Source: Medicago truncatula (Eukaryota > Streptophyta > Magnoliopsida > Fabales > Fabaceae). From it: a stretch of DNA of 64,000 bases. A model generated the notes under the pieces. It saw only the letters and a list, made by a program, of their open reading frames with translations. It ran no database searches and was not told the DNA's origin. The first letter of the stretch is position 1. Every line of letters starts with the position of its first letter. The DNA lies in contig NC_053049.1 in NCBI RefSeq assembly GCF_003473485.1, positions 9,920,001 to 9,984,000 of the forward strand, in the 5' to 3' direction. The position numbers and the translations under genes are program-made. Positions 32,935 through 44,622 of the stretch are shown one piece after another.

Positions 32935-33500
32935 TAAGGGTGTTGGCTACGATAGGCCTCTTAACCACATGTTTCACATCTATCCAAGCTATAGATACAT
33001 AAAAGTGACCTTTAATTTTGTCATTCTTCCAGCTCCAATCATTAACTTGAATATTACCTTCTCTTCCTTCTCATGGAATACCTATTTGTTTGGGGTAACA
33101 TTGACATCGAACCTTTTTATAGGTATAGGGTTAGCAACATAAATCATTTGTTTCTCGCCAACATTGGTATCTGTTATGCGAAGTTCTTGTATTGTCTTCG
33201 AAGAAGAACTTTCAACATTGAAGAAAACAATAAAAGAATAGTAGTTATGATCAAATGAAGATTTCGAAAAATTATAGGAAGATGATCTTGTAATGATACT
33301 GGTGTTTTTTCTTGTGAAGTTAAGAGCTAAAGAAGATAAAAATAATCTATTACACCAACATATAAAACATGACTAGGGTCAAGTGCTTTATTGGAGCTAC
33401 AACTTTCTTATTTTTTAACAATGTCTTTTATCAATCCTTTCTAATATTAAATATTTTAAATATTATCATTATTGTTGACCTTATAGCTGTCGGGCTCTAA
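32935..33500 (-). pseudogene. Subtilisin-like protease pseudogene, copy 3 (C-terminal piece)
   Basis: DNA similar to copy 1 throughout: the plus strand has CCACATGTTTCACATCTATCCAA, then TCTCATGGAATACC and ACTAGGGTCAAGTGCTTTA in the same order. Translated pieces of the Fn3-like end are recognisable on the minus strand, but frames are interrupted many times. It ends near the codon region for PAAIRSAI. It is the most degraded of the three copies. Confidence 0.75.
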
Positions 33501-33509
33501 TCAACATAG

Positions 33510-33696
33510 AGTAACGTTAGCAACACTCTCTTTGAACACTCTCTTAAATACTCATTATCTTATTGGTTTAAATCATTGTGGGTTTACACTTTGAAAATTG
33601 AACTCACACAAAGTGGTGGGACATGCATTGATTTCATCCAATAAAAAAATGAGTGCTAGAGAGAGTGTTGAAAAGTAAATGTTACTAGCATTTCTC
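33510..33696. mobile_element. Short MITE, copy 1 of 2
   Basis: Inverted ends: GTTAGCAACACTCTCTTTGA at the left against AGAGAGAGTGTTGAAAAGTA...ACTAGCATTTCTC at the right. The core carries TTATTGGTTTAAATCA and AAAGTGGTGGGACA. A second copy in the same orientation lies 0.9 kb away. About 185 bp, non-coding. Confidence 0.75.
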
Positions 33697-34432
33697 ATCA
33701 ACATGTGCTCCTTTGAAACTTAAGTGTAAAACAGATAATCACTCATTGTTTCTCAATTTTGATAAGAGAATTTTTATCAACATCTAAATAATTAATAAAT
33801 TAATTTCTATTAACAAATAAAGATTAAGTTACATATAGTTTGATGGAGATATATTGTTAGTCTAAAACATTTTGTTTACCATTTTGGGTTTGGGGATTCT
33901 AATTTTGAAATAAAATCATGGTGCATTCATATTAGTGTTAGACTGATAATTGTTACATGATGAATATGCAAATTACACGTTTGATGTTTTGATTAATATG
34001 TTATATAATTTGTTGTTATGTGTACAAGACTTTTAGAATAGGTTTATGGGTCATACAAGACTTGAAGATGCAACAAATTCATATAGTATAGTGAGCTAAG
34101 ACATAAAGTAAAATTATGCGACCTGTAATTGCTACCAATATCATTTGAGAGTGAAACTTCTACCATTATAAAGTAGACAAAATTATTTACATAATAGATA
34201 CAATAAATGTTGCATTACCTTAAGTTTGGTAGGAGTAATCCATGTTGCAATTTGGGTAAGAGTTTCTACCATATTTCTGTATCTATGCATGTTCTTTAGT
34301 TAAAACGAACTAATTGTATACTTAAACCCAAAAATAAAAATTATAATTATAATTTAGACATTTTAAATTTTATGGGAATTTTTTTTCTTCTCAAATCAGA
34401 TGTTGTTTGGTATTTTAATTAGTTACTTGAAA
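33697..34432. other. Intergenic DNA between two MITE copies
   Basis: AT-rich; nothing recognised. Confidence 0.4.
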
Positions 34433-34608
34433 GAGTAGTGCTAACAACACTATCTCAAACACTCACTTTTTTATTGGTTTAAATCAAGGTGAATCTCACA
34501 CTTTGGAAATGAGTTCCACTTAAAGTGGTGGGACACACATTAATTTCATCCCATAAGAGAGTGAGTGTTAGAAAAAATGTTTAAAAGAGGGCGTTCCTAG
34601 CATTCCTC
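34433..34608. mobile_element. Short MITE, copy 2 of 2
   Basis: Same family as 33510-33696: GTGCTAACAACACTATCTCA, TTTTATTGGTTTAAATCA, AAAGTGGTGGGACACACATT and GAGTGAGTGTTAGAAAAAAT. Confidence 0.75.
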
Positions 34609-35386
34609 TAGTTGAAATTGAGGTTAAAGTACCGAAGAATAGAATTTTGGATTTGAATCGATTCAAGTACCCCAAATTGAGAAAGAAAAAAACTAATTTT
34701 ATGAATATAATCCTTTCCTTAAACCTTAGTTATGTATCTTGGAGTATGTCACAACCCTAGGATTTCATTTCTTTTTATAAGACTAAATTGAAATAACGTG
34801 AAAGTAAATGTTTTATCTAAATTAGTATAATTTAGAGGGTATCAATAAATCAATAAGTATTTATCTAAATTTTAATATATTAATTATAATTTATTATAAA
34901 AATCATACGCGGGACAAATGTATATCAAAAATAGGGTTGATATTCAATTTGGTCTCTAAAAATGTAAGACGGTATGTTCATATCAATCAAGTCCTCCATA
35001 TTATAAATATTTTAAAATTCTCTTTAAAATTAGTATAATTTCAGGTGCCAAATTAAATATCATACTTTAAATAAAAATTTCTCTATTTCTTAAATATGAC
35101 ATTCTTGATTTAAAATGTTCATAGTTAAAGACAAGGATAAATTTGGTAAAAAAATATATTATTAAGATGAAAGAATTGTTTATGAATTTGCAAGTTAGGT
35201 TGCCTTAATATATTCTTATGAGAAAAGGGGCTTTGTTATGCATAGAAAACTAGTTTTACACTTGAGAATCAATAATATTATAGTTATTTTTATGTGACAA
35301 TATATATGATAAATTTTCATTAGGGTTCTGTTTGGTTCAACGAAGATAAAAAAAAAAGTATAATTGTATTTTTCATAATTGTATTA
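34609..35386. other. Intergenic DNA
   Basis: AT-rich; nothing recognised. Confidence 0.4.
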
Positions 35387-35660
35387 CTTCCTCCGTTCCT
35401 TTTTAAGTGTCACTTTTGGAGAAAAATTTTGTTCCTATTTAACTGTCACTTTCAAAGTTCAATGCAACATTAAATGTTGTTTTACCAATATTGTCCTTAG
35501 TTATTTATTGCGGAGAGAGAAATATATGAAATGAGATATTAAATGAATAAGGTCATTATGGTAAAAGTATAACTTATTGCATCAAAAGTAATATCAATTG
35601 TTGATTGTCTTGGTTTATGTAAAATGTTAAAATATGACAATTAAAAAGGAATGAAGGTAG
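35387..35660. mobile_element. Stowaway-like MITE (Tc1/mariner type)
   Basis: The ends CTTCCTCCGTTCCTTTTTAA and (inverse) CTACCTTCATTCCTTTTTAA are flanked by TA on both sides (35385-35386 and 35661-35662). The CTnCCTCCGTTCC end and TA duplication are the Stowaway signature. 274 bp, non-coding. Confidence 0.85.
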
Positions 35661-35662
35661 TA

Positions 35663-36541
35663 TTTAGTAAGACAACACTAGAGTTTAGCCTCTAGTTCAA
35701 TGTGGTTGCTTAACATTTTAAGGTAGGTATTTGATCATGGAGCCATACTATTTGAACACAACATGTAGAGACATTGTACACAACAACAACACAAAACACG
35801 AAAGTCAAATGCATGGGAAAAAGTATTTAAAAAGAAAGGCTAAAATTGTATCTCAACCGTATATTATACAATGTTGAGTGTCCAATCTTGTGTTCCCCTA
35901 GTATTTTTCATTGATTGTGTAGTGAATGATCTCTTACCCTAGAAATTAAGTCCCTCTTTTAGTGTCTCCTCTAAGATTTTCTCCGCTCCTGGGCTCTCCC
36001 ATTATTATCATGCCCAGATTCATAGGAGACATGAGTTTCAAGGTATATTATATCCTTAGGTGGCAAAAATTGGATATGATACAAACCGTTCTACATGACG
36101 AGTGGAGAATGGTGTGTGATGACCGACTTACCCTTCAGAAGCTATGTGAGTCTTAGGTTGGCCATCCAATCTAAGGACCAATTGTTGGATTGGACACCCT
36201 CTCCATTGCATAAGTTCCTTTGTCTCTACAACTTGGTCATCTCATAGTATCTTATTGATCCCCTCCCTTTTCCTTCCTTCATAATAATTGAATCAATCAA
36301 ACTACTTATATTTAAAATAATATTTCCCATCCCCACCAAACACAATCTCCAATTTGCACTAGTGCATTTTCTTTAAACTCTATACAAATTTGGAGTTAGA
36401 CCCCCCGTTCATTGGTCTCTATTGTATTTTAACACTATCGCTAGATTGATTTAATGGTTGAAAAACAAAACGTAAAAAAAAATCGTAAAACCAAAAACAA
36501 AATAAATGATGTTTGATAACATAATTTTTTTTATTTATTAG
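35663..36541. other. Intergenic DNA
   Basis: A 64-codon open frame at 35962-36156 is not recognised. No other feature. Confidence 0.4.
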
Positions 36542-36555
36542 ATTAATTTTAAGAA

Positions 36556-36727
36556 AACAATGAAGATTGATTCAATTGATAAAGAGATGAGTTAATGAAA
36601 GGTGGTGGGTTCAATTCTCACTTTCAATGTAAGAACTTTTTGTTTTTTTAGGACGTCAATGTGAGAACATTCTGATAGATAATCTATAACTACGCTTGGA
36701 TCTCTAAACTTTATGTAACCAAAAAAA
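36556..36727 (+). mobile_element. SINE with 14-bp target-site duplication
   Basis: A tRNA-derived head shows an A-box-like TTCAATTGATAAAGAG and a B box GGTTCAATTC. The body ends in an A-run. ATTAATTTTAAGAA flanks it exactly at 36542-36555 and 36728-36741. At 172 bp with no coding capacity it fits a Pol III SINE; mobilisation would depend on LINE enzymes. Confidence 0.83.
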
Positions 36728-36971
36728 ATTAATTTTAAGAATAATAAAACAAAACAATTATTCCCTAAAAAAAACAATTATATCAATCTAACGGCTCAGG
36801 TTGGTGCAGTATCAAGTGTAGTAGGGACCACTGAAGTAAGGGCAATGTAGTCAATAAACATATAACAGAAAAAAACACGGGAAATTTTGTAACTAACATT
36901 TGGAAATTTTCAACAGCTTCTTCTTCTTCTTCATTTGGTGATTCAATCTGAAAAGCTTCGTGTGAGAGACA

Positions 36972-39900
36972 ATGGAGAATCTCATACAATTGGTGAACAA
37001 AATACAGAGAGCTTGCACCGCACTCGGCGATCACGGCGAGGAGAGCGCTTTGCCTACTCTTTGGGACGCTCTTCCCTCCATTGCCGTCGTTGGAGGACAG
37101 GTGTTACTCTCGATCTAAAAGTTTTTACGGTGTAGAATGAATGATTCTTGTTATGCACTGATACTTCTGATAGAAAGCATGTCTTATGTCCGACATGTCC
37201 AACATGTGGTATCTACACTTATGATTACGTCTAATTAATTATTATTATTTTCAAATTTTTAAGTTTATGTGTGAGTGTCATGTCTGGTGTGTGTCAATTT
37301 TTCATTTTCAAATTTTAATTTATGTGACCGTTCTTTTAGTGTAATATTTTCTTTTGATTTCACTATTTCTATTTTAGAATTGAAATTGAAATTCTCGGAA
37401 GTTGTTTTTCTTCATTATTGTTAATTAGGAGTGTATTGGTTTGTAAAATGTTACAATGCAATGTTCTTTTGTTATTTGTTTTACCTAATGATCCCGATCA
37501 CAATGGTACTTCTAATTTACGTGAGTTGTTCTGCTAGACCGTTTGAGAGAACTTATGAAAATAGTTTATGGCATTGTTCATAAGTAGTTTTCAGCTTATT
37601 TTCATAAGTTCTCCAAGATAGATTATGAAAACAACTTATAACTTATAGGAAAAATAAAACTTTATTTTATCTTTTGTTATAGAAATAGCTCAAACATAAG
37701 CGTGTATCATGATAAGTGCTTGTGCTATAAGCTACAAATAAGTTGTTTATCCAATCATGTAAAATCTATTTGTATTCGGATTTTATATACTGGGTGCTTT
37801 GTCTATTTATCATTTGTTTTCTTACTATGTAGCACCGACACTACACATTGCAAAAGCGTCCTTGTCTATGTATGACAAGTGGTTACATTCATTTGTTCTA
37901 TTTTCTCAAATTATTGTCGGTATCAATGTTGTGTTTTTGTCCGTGTCAATGCTTCATAGGTATTTTATCATATAATTTTAACAACATGAATAAATACTGA
38001 GATGAATAAACAGTGAGATGAATCAACTTCTTTTGAGTTTAACAAATACATTTCCAGCGTAAACAATACTTAAATGTATATTTAATCATATATTATATCA
38101 TATAGTCACAACATAACATATTTGTGGAAATTATATTATAATGTGGTAAGATGATGAAATCTGATTAAATGTCTCACTAAAACTAAAACACTACAATATT
38201 TTTCCACATTAGTGTTTCCTTTTTATCTTCATGTTTCAAATGAACATATTCAAGTAGATTTATCCGTTAATTTTAATTTTGCAGAGTTCTGGAAAATCTT
38301 CAGTGTTGGAGAGTATTGTTGGAAAGGATTTCTTACCTCGTGGATCCGGTAATTTAATTTGCTAATTGATGTATATATACGTGTATGTGTTTACTTAGTC
38401 ATGTACTGTACAGCTTTATGGTTTGCTTCTCCTCTTTCTCGCTCTCCATGATACGAGTTTTGGATAACTTAACCCCGTTTCTGTATGCAGGGATTGTTAC
38501 TCGACGTCCTCTTGTTTTGCAGCTTCACAAGATTGATGAAGGGAGAGAATATGCTGAATTTATGCATGCTCCAAGGAAAAGATTTACTGATTTTGGTATT
38601 CTCATACATAAAAGATTTCCTTTCACTCACTTTATGGTTTTACTTACATTACACTTAATACCTTTAAGGTATAGCGAAAACTAACTAGTAACTTCATCCA
38701 TTTTTGGTTAAAACAAATGTTGCGTACCGGAAATGTTATTATATTTGCATTTTCTTTAATATTCTTTACTGCTATTGTTTCTCCGGTAGCTACTAATTTC
38801 GCCTGTTTTGTAGCTGCTGTTAGGCAGGAGATCTCTGATGAGACTGATAGAGAAACAGGTCGCTCCAAGGGTATTTCATCCGTTCCCATCCATCTGAGTA
38901 TCTACTCCCCTCACGGTGAGCTACATTCAGCTTATTAGTACTTGGTATTTTGTTTTTTTTTTTAAAGGAATAAATGTTATTGTTTGAGTCTCAATTTTAT
39001 GCATTGAATTTGTTGCTTGGCAGTTGTGAATTTGACATTGGTTGATCTTCCTGGACTTACAAAAGTCGCAGTTGGTGAGTTTTTTCATTCTAATATTGTC
39101 ATTTACTTTGTTGGTTAAATTTCTAAGAACCACCACATTATAAATATGGGGTTAAATTTCTGCAATTGCCTGGAAATTGCAGAGGGTCAAGCAGAGAGCA
39201 TTGTGCAAGACATTGAAAATATGGTTCGGGCCTTTATCGAAAAGGTAATGATTCTATATAAAACTAAATGATTTCTGATGCATATGAGAACATTTATTTG
39301 TTATGAGGTGAAAAATGTTAAAGGCAATAATTAAAGACTTGTATTAAAAGCTCAGCTTTATGCTCACAAAACTTCATATTCAATTTAAGCCATTCATGAA
39401 CGTACCGTAACTTATTCCTTATTGCAGCCGAATTGCATCATTTTGGCAATATCTCCTGCTAATCAAGACATTGCCACCTCAGATGCAATTAAGATTTCCC
39501 GTGAAGTAGATCCTAAAGGTGAGAATAAGCTGTTGGCCATAATTTTGTTTATAAAGTAATTGTTTGGAGGAATGTGTTATCTGAAGTTAACTGTATTAAT
39601 TTCATAAAATAGCTAAAGCTGAAACTATAGATGTTTAAAATAAAAGCATAGCTTCATAACTTTTACTGCACAGCAAATCACATTGTTATCATGTCTCTTG
39701 TGTCGGGAAACTTGGATCATATTCGTATAAAATATCAGATATAAGTTTGCTTGATAATATAATTGTTGGCATTAAAAGAGGTAAATTTAGCTTGGTTGAA
39801 CACCAAATTATGTGACAAAGATTCTATGTAGTTATAGTTCTAAAATATATATTGTATTAAATTACATGCTTATACAATTTTTGGCATGATTTGGATGGGG

Positions 39901-42900
39901 TGTTATAAAATATAACAAGGTCGTCAAATACACAGACTAGTAGATGAAATTTGAGAGATACAGTTGGCGAGGTTGGTTATATGGATCAAATGATACCATA
40001 ATATTCTATCATGTTTAAATGGGTTTTCATTAGGAATAGTTCATGATTGTACATTATAACTTCATTTAATCTAATATCTATGTAACTGATCGGATATAAG
40101 CTGACAACTTAAATTATTATTACAAGCAATTGATCGGATAATGCCTGGATAAAGATCAGTTTGTGAATATTGTTTGACTTTTTTTCTTCAGGAGATAGGA
40201 CATTTGGAGTTTTGACAAAGATTGATCTTATGGACAAGGGCACTGATGCAGTGGATGTAAGCATTATGTCCCCTCTCAATACAAAAATTGTGGGCTACAC
40301 TGAAAAGTTTGCCTCAGGAATTATTTTTTCCCTTGAATTGACGTTCCTTTGATACTACCATTAGTGGTGTGGACATGTCTGTGTCGTATATGGTGTGTCT
40401 GTGTTAGACTCTATGCTTCGTAGAGTATAACTATTAAGTAAACAGTAAGATATAGGTAGACAAGTAGGAAACTGTCAAATAGGTAACATCATTTGGTGAT
40501 TGAAAGAACTTTTGTTTTCCTTCTGTTGGATACTTTGATATCTACACACTGTGGAATGGAATATACGGGGATAAAATATCTTTCACTTCTTTGGATGCTG
40601 TTATGTTTTGGCCTATATTTTGCCTTTACATGTTTCTACAATTGAGATAGAACTTACGAATCACACAAACTTTGGAATTCAGATTTCGGCATCTAGTTAA
40701 ATCACTGGTCAAATCTGTCAAATTTATAAACTGACTTCCTCGAATTTCCTTTTCTAGATCCTTGAAGGGAAGTCATTTAAGCTAAATTTTCCTTGGATTG
40801 GTGTTGTTAATCGCTCCCAAGCTGATATTAACAAAAATGTTGACATGATTGCTGCTCGGCGTAGAGAAAATGAGTATTTTGCTAATACCCCAGAATATAG
40901 ACATCTAGCTCCGAGAATGGGCTCTGTGCATCTAGGAAAGGTTCTATCTAAGGTATGTCGATTTGTGATCATAAAGTAATACTTAAAACTCAATCGACAT
41001 TTCCCGAGGAACAAGTTATAGTTTCCAAAATCACTGAGTTGATTAACTTCTTTTTTTATCTTTTATTTCTAGCATTTGGAAACTGTCATCAAGTCTCGTA
41101 TCCCAGGACTTCAATCACTTATTAACAAGACAATTATTGAGTTGGAGACAGAATTGAACCGTATTGGAAGACCTATTGCTGCTGATACCGGAGTAAGCCA
41201 CTTCTTCTCCACTCCTCTTTCTCCCTTTCACATTTACAAGTGAATGAAGAATTTATGTTCTTTCTCCATTTGTAGGGGAAGCTGTACATGATAATGGAAA
41301 TATGTCGAACCTTTGATCAAATTTTTAAGGACCGTCTTGATGGCATGTATAATCCTTTTCCTATGTTACTTAGTCTATAATATGAATTAATGTATAATTA
41401 TTTCATAGCAGAGAGATCCTATTTAACCTTTGGAAATGATTTATTATCCACAGACGGTCTGGCGGTGAGAAAATCTATCAAGTATTTGATAATCAATTTC
41501 CAGCAGCTCTAAAAAGACTGCAGTTTGACAAACATCTATCAATGGACAATGTGCGGAAACTAATAACTGAAGCTGACGGGTATCAACCTCATCTTATAGC
41601 TCCTGAGCAAGGATACCGGCGTCTTATTGAGTCTTGCTTAGTATCTATTAGGGGGCCTGCTGAAGCAGCTGTTGACGCGGTACATATTTATACAAAAAAC
41701 TAATCTACTTTTGCTATCAGCAATGTTTTAAATAGCAGCCGAAGTTAGAGTTCTGATATGGCGCTGCCCTTGATATAGCGAAAAATCCAATCAGATACCG
41801 GCTATAGTTATGGTTGCATTGTGGTTACAGATACATAAAAAACTTTGACGTTGAGGTGAAAATTGTGGATGCAGACCTTTTTTAAAACCTTGGTTGTGCA
41901 TTCCAATTTTGAACATGCTCTTTTAAAGAAACTATAGTGAGAAAATTGCGGTTCACTTCTTCATCCTTGCTCTTTTTACACGAGTAGCTAAAAAAATCAG
42001 ATTGTTACTGGCATTTAGGCTTAAAGAAAATCTGCATTTCTTTCCCTGCGAAAGTTAACAGCTGTAAAAGCTTAGCCTGGATTACATTATTTAAGGCAAA
42101 GTTGAAGTTAAATTTAGAAATTAGAAAATAGATATAAAATTTATTCTTGTGTTCTGTTATTCACTTACTACATTACTTTTATAATGTTTCAGGTTCATGG
42201 AATTTTGAAGGATTTGATTCATAAGTCTATGAGTGAGACAATGGCAAGTACTATATTAATTGTTTCATCTTTTGTATGCATAGTTCGCTACATGTTTATG
42301 CTTTCAGAAGTTGGTATATTTTTTTTAGTATCTTAATTGTTGCAGTTTTCTGTTGATTGTAGGAATTAAAGCAGTATCCGACCTTGAAAGCAGAACTCGG
42401 AAGCGCAGCTATTGAATCATTGGAGAGGATGAAAGAAGAAAGTAAGAAAGCAACACTGTTGTTGGTAGACATGGAATATGGTTATTTGACTGTTGAATTT
42501 TTTCGCAAACTTCCCCAAGATGCAGAGAAGGGTGGAAATCCAACTGTCTCACTTTTTGACAGATATAACGATGCTTATCTTCGTCGAATCGGTAAGCAAC
42601 TGTAATTTAAGAACATCATAGAACATTTTATTTTCTTTGCAATCTTTTATCATTAATTCAAATAGTAAATAATAAATGAGTTCATTAGCCACCACAACAT
42701 ACATGTCATGAGCATATCACAGTTTTTAGTCCCTAAAATTGCAGCTCTTGACAATAGTTATGAAATTAACAAAATTTTAAAATGATTGTTGAAATCGAAA
42801 ATTTCATTTACATTAGTTATTTTGGATCGGTTAGTCCCTAAAATTGTCATTAATGTGATCGAGCATTTTTTTATTTTAAGAATGATTTTAGAATTTCATT

Positions 42901-43450
42901 AATCTAAGAGACCAAATTACACGAGAGTTTGAGAACAAAATTGACGATTTTCTCCACGTATTATAGTATATATTCAACATATATTACGTTACTACACCAC
43001 ACATATTTGTGAAATTAGAGGCGTCATTTTCCCCGGTTTATTCCTTACTGAGACTCCTTTGTACGTTAACAGCTACGACAGTCTTGTCCTATGTGAACAT
43101 GGTATGTGGGACTCTCAGACACACTATTCCCAAGTCCGTAGTATATTGTCAAGTGCGCGAAGCTAAACGCAGTTTATTGGATCACTTCTTTACAGATTTA
43201 GGAAAAAAGGAGGTAAACTTTCTTACTTGTTTCCTTGATGATTGAAATACATATGCATGATGTCTGATAATAAAAAAAAAAAGAGCCGAGTTTTGTTTTA
43301 CGTGTATTACTTTTGCAGGGAAAACAACTAGCTTCATTGTTGAATGAGGATCCAGCAATTATGCAGCGTCGAACCTCGCTTGCAAAGAGGCTTGAGCTGT
43401 ACAGAAGTGCACAATCAGATATCGAGGCAGTTGCATGGGATAATAAGTAG
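36972..43450 (+). CDS. DRP1A: Dynamin-related protein 1 (DRP1A-like), 16 exons, 610 aa
   Basis: Exons: 36972-37100, 38285-38348, 38491-38595, 38814-38915, 39024-39074, 39183-39244, 39428-39518, 40192-40256, 40758-40952, 41073-41192, 41276-41346, 41454-41679, 42193-42243, 42363-42591, 43073-43212, 43319-43450. The frame closes at 610 codons, the length of Arabidopsis DRP1A, and the start [20 protein letters not shown] matches it. GTPase motifs: P-loop GQSSGKSS (42-49), switch-1 T68, DLPG (141-144), TKID (210-213), NRSQ (241-244). A middle domain and C-terminal GED follow; there is no PH or proline-rich domain, as in the DRP1 class. DRP1 acts in clathrin-mediated endocytosis and cell-plate formation. 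All introns are GT-AG except intron 13, which starts GC (ATG|GCAAGT). Introns 1 and 12 contain MITE-like sequence (about 37520-37742 and 41721-41892). Confidence 0.95.
41721..41892. repeat. hAT-like MITE in DRP1A intron 12
   Basis: The ends CAATGTTTTAAATAGC and (inverse) CAAGGTTTTAAAAAAG resemble hAT termini. No clean 8-bp duplication was found, so the call rests on the ends only. Confidence 0.5.
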
Positions 43451-44041
43451 ACGGCCACTGGTTCAAGTTCTGGAAATTCGTTGAAGAAGAGGGCTTTAGT
43501 GCAAAGAGGCTCTATTATTTTATTTTTAGGGAGATTTTTTTTTGTTCATGATTCAATTATTTATTGAATAAGATTAGGAAGAGTGTAGTTTTTTGACAGT
43601 GATAGTGAAGTCAATTTCACTGGCCTAATGAGAGGTTTATGGTTTTGTTGCAGATGTGTTTCAATTGTATTTAACTGATTACTTTGTCATTAGTTAATTA
43701 ATAATGCATTATTCATCTATGTTGGTTCTTTTTTGACAAATTGAAATTGTTATATAGTTAAGTTGGATTGATTGAAGAGAAACACTACCTAAACTTCAGT
43801 ATAGTTAATGATTAAATGGACGTAATTATTATAATTTGAACCTAAACTCTTAAGAAGGTAGATACATAATTCATATTTATGTGGTACAATGATGCATTTC
43901 AAATCAAAATCAAATAAAGAAGAAGAAAGAAAGTATATTATCCATTTGGTAAATTAGAACACAGAATTGCAGATTTTCCATCACAAAAAGGGTAAAATTG
44001 GTACATAAGAGAAAAAAAATAAATTAAAATGATGAAAATTA
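43451..44041. other. 3' UTR of DRP1A and spacer to the tRNA gene
   Basis: The first few hundred bases should be the DRP1A 3' UTR. Minus-strand TTTT near 44035 can terminate the tRNA-Ala transcript. No gene. Confidence 0.5.
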
Positions 44042-44114
44042 TGGAGGTGCGGGGAATCGAACCCCGTGCCTCTCGCATGCGAAGCGAGCGCTCTACCATA
44101 TGAGCTACACCCCC
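44042..44114 (-). tRNA. tRNA-Ala (anticodon CGC)
   Basis: The 73-nt gene GGGGGTGTAGCTCATATGG...ends GCACCTCCA. The stem CTCGC-TTCGCAT-GCGAG places CGC in the anticodon. The acceptor stem has the G3-U70 pair, the identity mark for alanine. The B box is GGTTCGATTCC. Confidence 0.95.
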
Positions 44115-44456
44115 TTTGATTTTAAATTTGTTTTGTTTATAATTTTGATAGTTATTTGTTATACAACAAATAATCAATATTGTTGAAATGTTAACATTCT
44201 TTTTGTAGAGCAAAAACAGAATGTATCTGATCTAATTAAGACTGTAATTTCAGTATGATCAAAACCAAAAACAAATGCATCTAGTTAATTTCAGTATCAT
44301 GGCGTTCTAGAGATCTTGAAATTCTCGTAAAAAATGGAGTATTTTTAATGAAAGAACTTGCATATAATTTCTTATGCAACATCCGGTTTCCAAAAATCAA
44401 GCAAAACTCATCATATCATCTGATTCTATAATCAACGTGTAATAATAATAAGAGAA

Positions 44457-44622
44457 ATGATATTTGTACAATAATTTTTTGACAATTTTCTCTCATCATA
44501 CTCACATTATCCTCTTATTTTATCTCTTCATTTTTCTCTTTCCATTGTTTTTAACCAATGAAAAGAGAGAAAAAAAAGTTATCATCAAAAGTTGTATAAA
44601 ATGGTTGTTCAAATATCACTCA
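44457..44622. mobile_element. MITE with inverted ends
   Basis: ATGATATTTGTACAATAATT at the left opposes GTGATATTTGAACAACCATT (inverse of the right end). The interior has pyrimidine-rich TCTCTTCATTTTTCTCTTTC opposing GAAAAGAGAGAAAAAAAAG. About 165 bp. The target duplication is unclear. Confidence 0.65.

Noticed and set aside
35962-36156. 64-codon plus-strand open frame
   Set aside because: No recognised motif, no splice partners, and it lies in repeat-rich intergenic DNA.
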